A stretch of 64,000 nt of DNA, from positions 3,187,501 to 3,251,500 of the forward strand of contig JALIZF010001939.1 of assembly GCA_029948255.1 (NCBI GenBank), read 5' to 3'. Each line of letters begins with the position of its first letter. Position 1 is the stretch's first letter. The DNA is from Telmatactis stephensoni (taxonomy: Eukaryota > Cnidaria > Anthozoa > Actiniaria > Isophelliidae). Position numbers and translations under genes: made by a program. Shown piece after piece: positions 58,501-64,000 of this stretch. The notes beneath the pieces were generated by a model. The model had not been told where the DNA came from. It saw only the letters and a list, made by a program, of their open reading frames with translations, and did no database searches.

Positions 58501-61500
58501 TTTTGAAGGGTGTGGGTGGATGGGTTTGTTGGGGGGGGGGATGGGATTTGCTGGTGCAAATTCAATGCCCAACCTTTGCTACCCCCTCCCCCCAATTTAT
58601 AGAAAACACAATAATTAGAATTATTATACTGAGACCCCCCTTCAAACACACACAACATTCATACAGAGTATGCACACACATTTATGCCCTCCCCCCAATT
58701 TTTCTTTGCACAAAAAATATGTGCCCACTCTATCTGCAACAGCCTCCCACCCTGTAAATGGCCCCCAACAATGTTAGGCTAACTTCTTTTGTTCTGTTTC
58801 TCCCCCCCCCCCCCCCCCTCTCTTTCTCTCTCTCCAGAAAAAAGAGAACAAAAAAGTCAGCCGGCTTAGCTGGGCCAGCCCGGTTCATATAATCAGGCCC
58901 TAGCTTTAATGGGTGACACTGGTCATCCAGATGGAGATGTGGTCTCTTAATAACCCTCCCCTCTTAAATCCCACAAGAATATTAATTATTAGGATACTAG
59001 CTTCCAAGGATTTTCCTTTTGTAAGTTCATTAACCCTTTGCAGTACAAATGGAGTCACTTCTTTGCCAATAATATCTGATGCACTGAGAAAACAACATTA
59101 TTTATCAATAGCATCAACTGTTTAACTCCATATCACTCATAATTAATAAATTTTGCTGGTACATGATGTCATAGCTTCATAGGGTAAATAATGGAAAAAT
59201 AACATTTCATTGAAATATTATTTCTGACCAGTATTTCCAACCATAATGGTGTTACCTTGCTTCTTGTAAAGCTTGCTGTATTGCTCTCTCAATCTCTGAT
59301 CCTAAGGATGCATCAGTATCTGGTATAGGCACTGCTATTACAATACCATTCTGTAGTCCAAATGACACACTGCAATCTGATGGATATGATAGGCTGTTGT
59401 TAGTTTGTTATTGCTATCACCATTATGTAGTTCAAAACAAACACTGCATCTGGATGGATATGATTGTTTGTACTTCAAAGGTAGATTCTTTAATAAATTA
59501 AGAATAACATCTATAAAGTCTATCTATTAATCAATAGCTTATTGATAAGTAAAGATAAAAATGTTAAGTGTAGTCAGGAGTTTTCCTAGTATTTTCCCAT
59601 TTCAAGGTATGCAGGTGTGTATATATGTGTGTGTAATGGTAGCTTCACCACTGGTAGTTGTAGATTGTTGTCATTAACCACTTACCAATGAGTTGTGCTG
59701 CCTCTTCTGGTGTTTTTACAGAACAGGAAGACTTTTAATGAGCAAAAAGAAAATTAAATACTGCCAATAATCCACACACAAGTATAGTCAAACTCTTACT
59801 TTGAATCCACTTTTTGCAGTAAAGAATGCAGGGAAATCATTGGTTGGACCATATGTTGTAACTGTTACACCTTGAGTTTCCTTCAAATGAGAAATGTTAA
59901 CTTAAATGTTAACCCACTACTAGAAGGAATAATCAAAATTGCAAAATAATAATCGTGAACTCCCTCAATGCAGACACTCCTGTAAGGTCGACACCTCTCT
60001 AAGGTGGACACATTTGCCTGGCCCTAGTCTTGAAAATTGCTCTCTATATATTAACATTGTCTATAACCAAGCCATAGCTTGGTTAAGCTAAAACTGTCCA
60101 CCTTAGAGAGAGTTCAGAGCATGTTATAACTCACACACCAAATATTCCAAGGTTAGACCAATATCTAGGATGGATTTTGCTCCTGCGCAAACAACAGTAA
60201 CAGGTGTTTTCCCTAACTCTGTTAAGTCTGCACTGATGTCAAAAGCTGAAATTGCAAAATAATAATTATTTTGAGAACATCTACTTTATCATGATAGTAA
60301 ATAAGGTACAAACAATGCATGACAAATATCTAAATTTTTCAGTGTGAGCAATGAGCTTTTATCAGGTATTTTTAAATTCGTAAAACAGAAAAAGAATTAC
60401 CATAGCTGGAAAGAGCATGTTAAAATTAGCAAGACAGTGAAGTTTGAAGGAATTAAATCCAAAACTCGCAAGAATATGAATTTTTGAAAAGTTTGAATTT
60501 GTAAGAAAACCTTTGCTGGTAGGCATCTCTTGCCTACCAGCCAATGTTTTCATACAAAATTTCGATTTCGGAAAATTCATATCTTCGTGAGTTTGAATGT
60601 TACTTCATTCAAACTTCACAGTTTTACTAATTTTGACATGCTCTTTCCAGATGTGGTAATTATATTTCTGTGCTGTGACTTTTGGAATTACATGATAAAA
60701 GCTCATTGGCTGGCACCACTACATCATATCACATGACATGGGTGTCTTAGTCACCTGGTTAATTATGTTCTCCTGCTTAAAATTAGCTTACTTTTATCAG
60801 CTCCTCTGTGCACACCACCAATACCACCAGTAACAAACACTTTAATACCAGCTTTGTTTGCTGCAATCATGGTAGCTGATACCGTTGTTCCTCCTGAAAG
60901 ACCCTATGGACAATAACATGGAAGAGATGATGACTATCATTCTCATTTTAATTATTTTTAAATAAGTGCTACAGGGTTTTCCTTTTCAAATAAAGTAGAA
61001 GTCAACTGAACTGTACCGGTTGAAGACAATCATGAATGTGTGTAACATTCATTTCAAACACCAAAAATTCTTGATGGCAAGGATTCTTTCAGTTGCTGGC
61101 AACTGCAGAGTTGTTCACTGATAGCATTTAAAACTGCAAGTTGCCAGCAGAAAAGGAAAACCCTGAGGCTACCATTCATTTAATACTAGTTCATGAATTT
61201 ATAGGAATGATATATAACATGGTGGATAGATACATACATACATACATCAACTTTATTTAAACACGATATTTGTTAAAGCTTGCGCTTATGGGGTCATGTA
61301 TCTATCTAGATTACTGGGTGATAGTGGATGGACTACCTGACTTAGCACATATGGAAGATCTCTTCGAGATGTCTTTATCGTCTGTGTTTCAGGATGTGCT
61401 AAATTTTCAAGGTCTTCATTAGAAAGACCTAAGAAGAAGAAGATGGCATATTAGCTTGTGTGAAAAAAATCCTAAACTAAAAAGTGTGTAGCCTGTGCCA

Positions 61501-62576
61501 CATCCAGATAAAAATTTGTTTAGTCTGTCTCCATAACAACGGCAAAAATCATCTTCTAACTTGTTTCTTATTTTGAAATGGCTAATATAACTTTCTATAC
61601 AGTTACATAGGTCATGTTGGCATGAAAGAACATCCAATAATGTGCTGCGAGGCTACAATACATCATCAATATTGAGTTAAACTCACCAACATGTACAGAA
61701 CCATTGATTACTGCAACTGTTGCTGGAACTGCACCATTTTTCCTTACAATGTTTATGACCTCTTTGGCAATACTACAAAGAATATTGAAAGGTTCTATAA
61801 AAATGGATAGATAGGATGACTGGATGGGTGGATGGATAGATAGATGGAGAAACTGATAAAATAATACTTTGTTGATGGATAATTGTAAGCAATATGAATA
61901 TATGAATGAATCAATGAAATACATGAAATGAATGAATCAAATGAAAGAAACAAAGGAAGTGAATGAAATGGAAGGATGCATTAATGCATTACATTTGAGG
62001 AGACCATGCATGAGCACTGCTCATGCCACATTTTAGAGAGCACAATGGCTGAACTTTGTGTCATTGCTATGTTGGTCGGACCCATGACAGCTGTAATGGG
62101 TGTCTATTGATTACTATCACTATAACGCAGATATACAAATGAAAACAATGGACTCAGTTTTGGGTACAGAGAGAGGTTTATTGATAAACCTCTCTGCCTA
62201 CCAAAGACAACTCCCCTCCCCCCGATGACCTATATACAGTTCTAGTAGGTTAATATTTTACCCCATAATTCTAGTTGTTAAATCTATTTTATAGTCTATT
62301 TATAGTTCTTAATTCTTAAATTTCTTACCTCAGGTTTTGTGGATAAAGCATACCATGAGTAATAATTGTTGATTCTAGTGCAACTACGGGTTTATTTGAA
62401 GCAACAGCGTCAGCCACTTCAGGGTATACTTGTAACAATGAGCTTGCATTTTTATACTTTGGATTATGCACCGGTCCAGTTCCTAGTGGGTTGTGTTCTA
62501 GACTACTACAGAAGGTTCTCATGGATATATGTCTTGAGTACCATCTCAAAACACAGCCTAATTGTCTTACTGACAT
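52594..62576 (-). CDS. Bifunctional pseudouridine-5'-phosphate glycosidase / pseudouridine kinase
   Basis: Eighteen exons join in phase to 749 aa: 62576-62329, 61772-61687, 61428-61337, 60903-60792, 60245-60139, 59880-59800, 59731-59686, 59376-59256, 59083-58998, 58255-58149, 57506-57435, 57312-57259, 56237-56174, 56077-55977, 55294-55166, 54534-54420, 53842-53419 and 52798-52594. Residues about 40-350 are PsuG: the Glu in [10 protein letters not shown] (68), KTSRRDLP (Lys 130) and the Schiff-base Lys in CAGAKSILD (203). Residues about 383-735 are a PfkB kinase: [29 protein letters not shown] and NVTGAGDS with catalytic Asp 681. The kinase phosphorylates pseudouridine; the glycosidase splits the product into uracil and ribose 5-phosphate. 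The Arg/Ser-rich first 25 residues look like a mitochondrial presequence. Confidence 0.95.
52886..52951. repeat. 11-bp G-rich tandem repeat, six exact units
   Basis: Unit CTCGGATGGGG repeated six times in the last intron of the pseudouridine gene. Six GGGG runs at 7-base spacing could form a G-quadruplex on the plus (non-template for other genes, antisense here) strand. Confidence 0.95.
53846..54030. repeat. TAAAA pentanucleotide microsatellite
   Basis: About 35 TAAAA units, intronic. On the minus strand it ends only a few bases before exon 17 (53842) and supplies its TTTTA-rich pyrimidine tract. The Phe/Tyr/Leu-rich frames are artefacts. Confidence 0.97.
55749..55907. repeat. Motif-bearing inverted pair
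   Basis: CTTGGGCTTCCTG at 55749 is inverted twice downstream (GGAAGCCCAA at about 55872 and 55895). It lies in a pseudouridine-gene intron. Confidence 0.6.
56356..57205. mobile_element. Penelope-like element 3' ends in a near-perfect inverted repeat
   Basis: Arms 56356-56773 and 56786-57205 are almost exact inverses around a 12-bp loop. The right arm encodes (+, 56774-57004) the sequence [20 protein letters not shown], then [16 protein letters not shown] and LPDNYIPLL, matching the C-terminal part of Penelope-like GIY-YIG endonuclease domains. Both arms end with CTGA(T/C)GATGGGCCTTAGGCC then CGAAAGC. It lies in the intron between exons 57312-57259 and 56237-56174 of the pseudouridine gene. 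The reverse transcriptase is absent. Confidence 0.85.
57811..58036. repeat. 23-bp minisatellite, about ten units
   Basis: Unit GGGACAACATGTCAGACAAA + CAT with small deletions, intronic in the pseudouridine gene. Confidence 0.95.
58311..58446. mobile_element. MITE with AGGGGCAGATCCGGG ends
   Basis: TCAGGGGCAGATCCGGG at the left and AAATCTGCCCCGG at the right frame about 135 bp. Resembles the CAAGGGCGGATCC element at 16493. Confidence 0.65.
59965..60117. mobile_element. MITE with CTCTCTAAGGTGGACA ends
   Basis: GAACTCCCTCA...CTCTAAGGTGGACAC and the inverted TGTCCACCTTAGAGAGAGTTC flank a CCAAGCCATAGCTTGG hairpin. Intronic. Confidence 0.7.
60349..60711. mobile_element. 363-bp foldback element
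   Basis: CAATGAGCTTTTATCA at the left and TGATAAAAGCTCATTG at the right, with homology through GAAAGAGCATG and a centre of CTGGTAGGC-atctctt-GCCTACCAG. Intronic in the pseudouridine gene. Confidence 0.85.
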
Positions 62577-63300
62577 TGTTTAATTAGGAAATTGACTGAA
62601 ACAATAACAAAACAATCTTAAATTAGCAAACAATGTTTGAATTCTTCATAACAATAGTGCATTGTACTCTGTGAGCAGAGGGATTTTCCCTCAGTCTGTG
62701 CTTACAGGGAGCCTATTATTGTATGCTTGGGAAATGGAATGGTGCAATAATAAACCATTACTCTTTCATCTATTCACTATGAAATGGGAATAATGATTGA
62801 ATGAAGATGACTGAATGATTGAATGATGACATTCCCACAATCCCTTTTGTTGGTGTCATAACAACACATCATAAATATATTGCTACCATACACAACACAT
62901 TTGAACAAGGTGGTATACCATGAAATGTAAAATGATCATTGGCATTCGTAGGCTCTTGCAATATAATAATTTTTTTTATAAACTTAATCATGCAAGGCTT
63001 GCAAGGCTGAAATTTGAAAACTGTATTAAAATTAACTAATAAGTTTTCAAATTTCAACATTTTGAACGCATGTGCTTACTTATCAATATTCCTGTGCAGA
63101 AGCAAAACATTTGTGTTACCAAAGCAGTAAATAATAAGTTAAATATCCATTCCGAAATCGAACCACATTGCTTCCAACTTTCAACTTTGAGAATTTTTAC
63201 GAAGTTTTTACGTCTTTTTGTCCGAAACACAGAATATATCCGACGTCGTGCCGAAGATCTGCCGAACAATCGCGAAAATGACGTAAAAAATTATGGGATA
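62577..63300. other. Upstream flank of the pseudouridine gene; no gene recognised
   Basis: AT-rich. An inverted pair TTTGAAAACTG/…AGTTTTCAAATTTCA lies near 63014-63055. Frames of 63-91 codons on both strands have no family resemblance. Confidence 0.4.
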
Positions 63301-63304
63301 TATA

Positions 63305-63356
63305 GCCATGTGACCACGTGTTTGTTCTCTTTCTTTCAAGCTTAGCCTTCGGTGAG
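63305..63356 (+). promoter_or_regulatory. Possible promoter and 5'TOP-like first exon
   Basis: An E-box (CCACGTG at about 63315) is followed by TTCTCTTTCTTTCAAGCTTAGCCTTCG and the donor gtgagt at about 63352. The pyrimidine-rich start and short length resemble first exons of ribosomal-protein-type genes. The rest would lie outside the window. Confidence 0.35.
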
Positions 63357-63691
63357 TTTGTAGTGAAAGTCTTTATAGAAATCGGTAAATTTTACACGGT
63401 TTTGAGGCGCTTTTTACAGTAAAAGTAATTCATTTGATTGATGGAATATTATTTACAATAAATGAGAGAACTTTTTGTCTGAATATAGATTTTAAAGATT
63501 TTTTTTCGAGCGATGAAACACAGCACTGTGAAATCGACATGATGATTGCAAAACTTGTTCGTTGTACATTTATTTCCCCTTAGTTTTAGTATTCTTAAAG
63601 GAATAATTCATCTGATACTCGCAGATCAGTATGATTATTTGTGCCAAACTTACAGTTTACCACGTTGTATCAATTAACCTTCCCTAAAGGT

Positions 63692-63834
63692 CTGGTTTTC
63701 ACTACGACGCAAGCACAAGGATGATATAAGCTAAAACTTACTTTTCTTTTTCTTGTGCTTGGGTCCATGTTGTCTTATTGAAAATGGAGCATTATGCTGC
63801 TGGTGCTTGTGCTTGCGTCGCAAGTAAAAGCAGG
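63692..63834. mobile_element. MITE, TGGTTTTCA... family, copy 2
   Basis: CTGGTTTTCACTACGACGCA (then AGCACAAGG) is inverted at 63806-63834 as CTTGTGCTTGCGTCGCAAGT with a divergent terminus. Related to 2080-2207. Confidence 0.7.
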
Positions 63835-64000
63835 ATTTGGTCCATTTCATAGTGAATCCCTGGTATAACAAACTGTTTATTACAGTCCCAGCTTTACGCT
63901 TCCTTTTATTGGGGTTGTACTGTACTGGGTCTAGTTGCATAAAACTTCATTTTGGGTACGTAACTGTTAATGTGGGACATTCAGCCCAATTAAACCACTG

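Noticed and set aside
63054..63345. Frames of 71 and 91 codons on opposite strands
   Set aside because: They overlap each other, have no recognisable domain, and lie in a probable promoter interval.

Overview
The window is nuclear DNA of an animal. Genes are AT-rich, multi-exon and GT-AG spliced, they lie on both strands, and between and inside them are many short inverted-repeat elements, minisatellites and retroelement remnants. Gene content is typical of invertebrate metazoans: an SLC17 anion transporter, USPL1, RNF181, a RITA-like protein, a PAN/EGF/D8C secreted protein, tRNA-Trp and a fused pseudouridine glycosidase-kinase. Some short repeats look like ones I associate with anthozoan cnidarians. 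I therefore favour a cnidarian, or failing that a sponge, but the sequence alone does not settle it.

Layout. 0.15-4.35 kb: 3' part of an EF-hand repeat gene (+). 5.37-11.96 kb: complete nine-exon SLC17A5-like transporter (-), tail-to-tail with the EF-hand gene; its introns hold a CRE-bearing minisatellite, a TTAA-flanked foldback element and a tRNA-derived SINE. 12.4-13.8 kb: large inverted repeat. 14.8-22.6 kb: three related units of a small secreted six-cysteine protein (two intact genes, one truncated). 25.3-28.8 kb: PAN-EGF-D8C secreted protein (+). 29.2-29.9 kb: retroelement 3' debris. 30.5-31.0 kb: intronless DUF985 cupin (+). 31.97 kb: tRNA-Trp (-). 32.6-33.1 kb: RITA-like gene with a +1 frame break (+). 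34.3-38.3 kb: USPL1 SUMO protease (-). 39.5-41.1 kb: RNF181 E3 ligase (-). 42-49.5 kb: repeat country with a nested palindrome complex, a 2-kb 25-bp minisatellite and a 1-kb 79-bp minisatellite, overlapping possible exons of an unassigned minus-strand gene whose promoter would lie near 51.5 kb. 52.6-62.6 kb: an 18-exon bifunctional pseudouridine-5'-phosphate glycosidase/kinase (-), with a Penelope-like inverted repeat in one intron. 63.3 kb: possible first exon of a plus-strand gene running out of the window.

For SLC17, USPL1, RNF181 and the pseudouridine gene I joined exons by splice sites; every exon phase agrees and the totals are whole codon numbers (512, 652, 152 and 749 aa). No operon-like organisation is expected or seen. 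USPL1 and RNF181 are both protein-modifier enzymes (SUMO removal, ubiquitin addition), but their adjacency is probably chance. The most notable observations are the triplicated six-cysteine locus, a recurrent 13-mer GGGCTTCCTGTGG in many hairpins, three palindromic elements with exact 9-bp target duplications, and the Penelope-derived hairpin with a hammerhead-like core.
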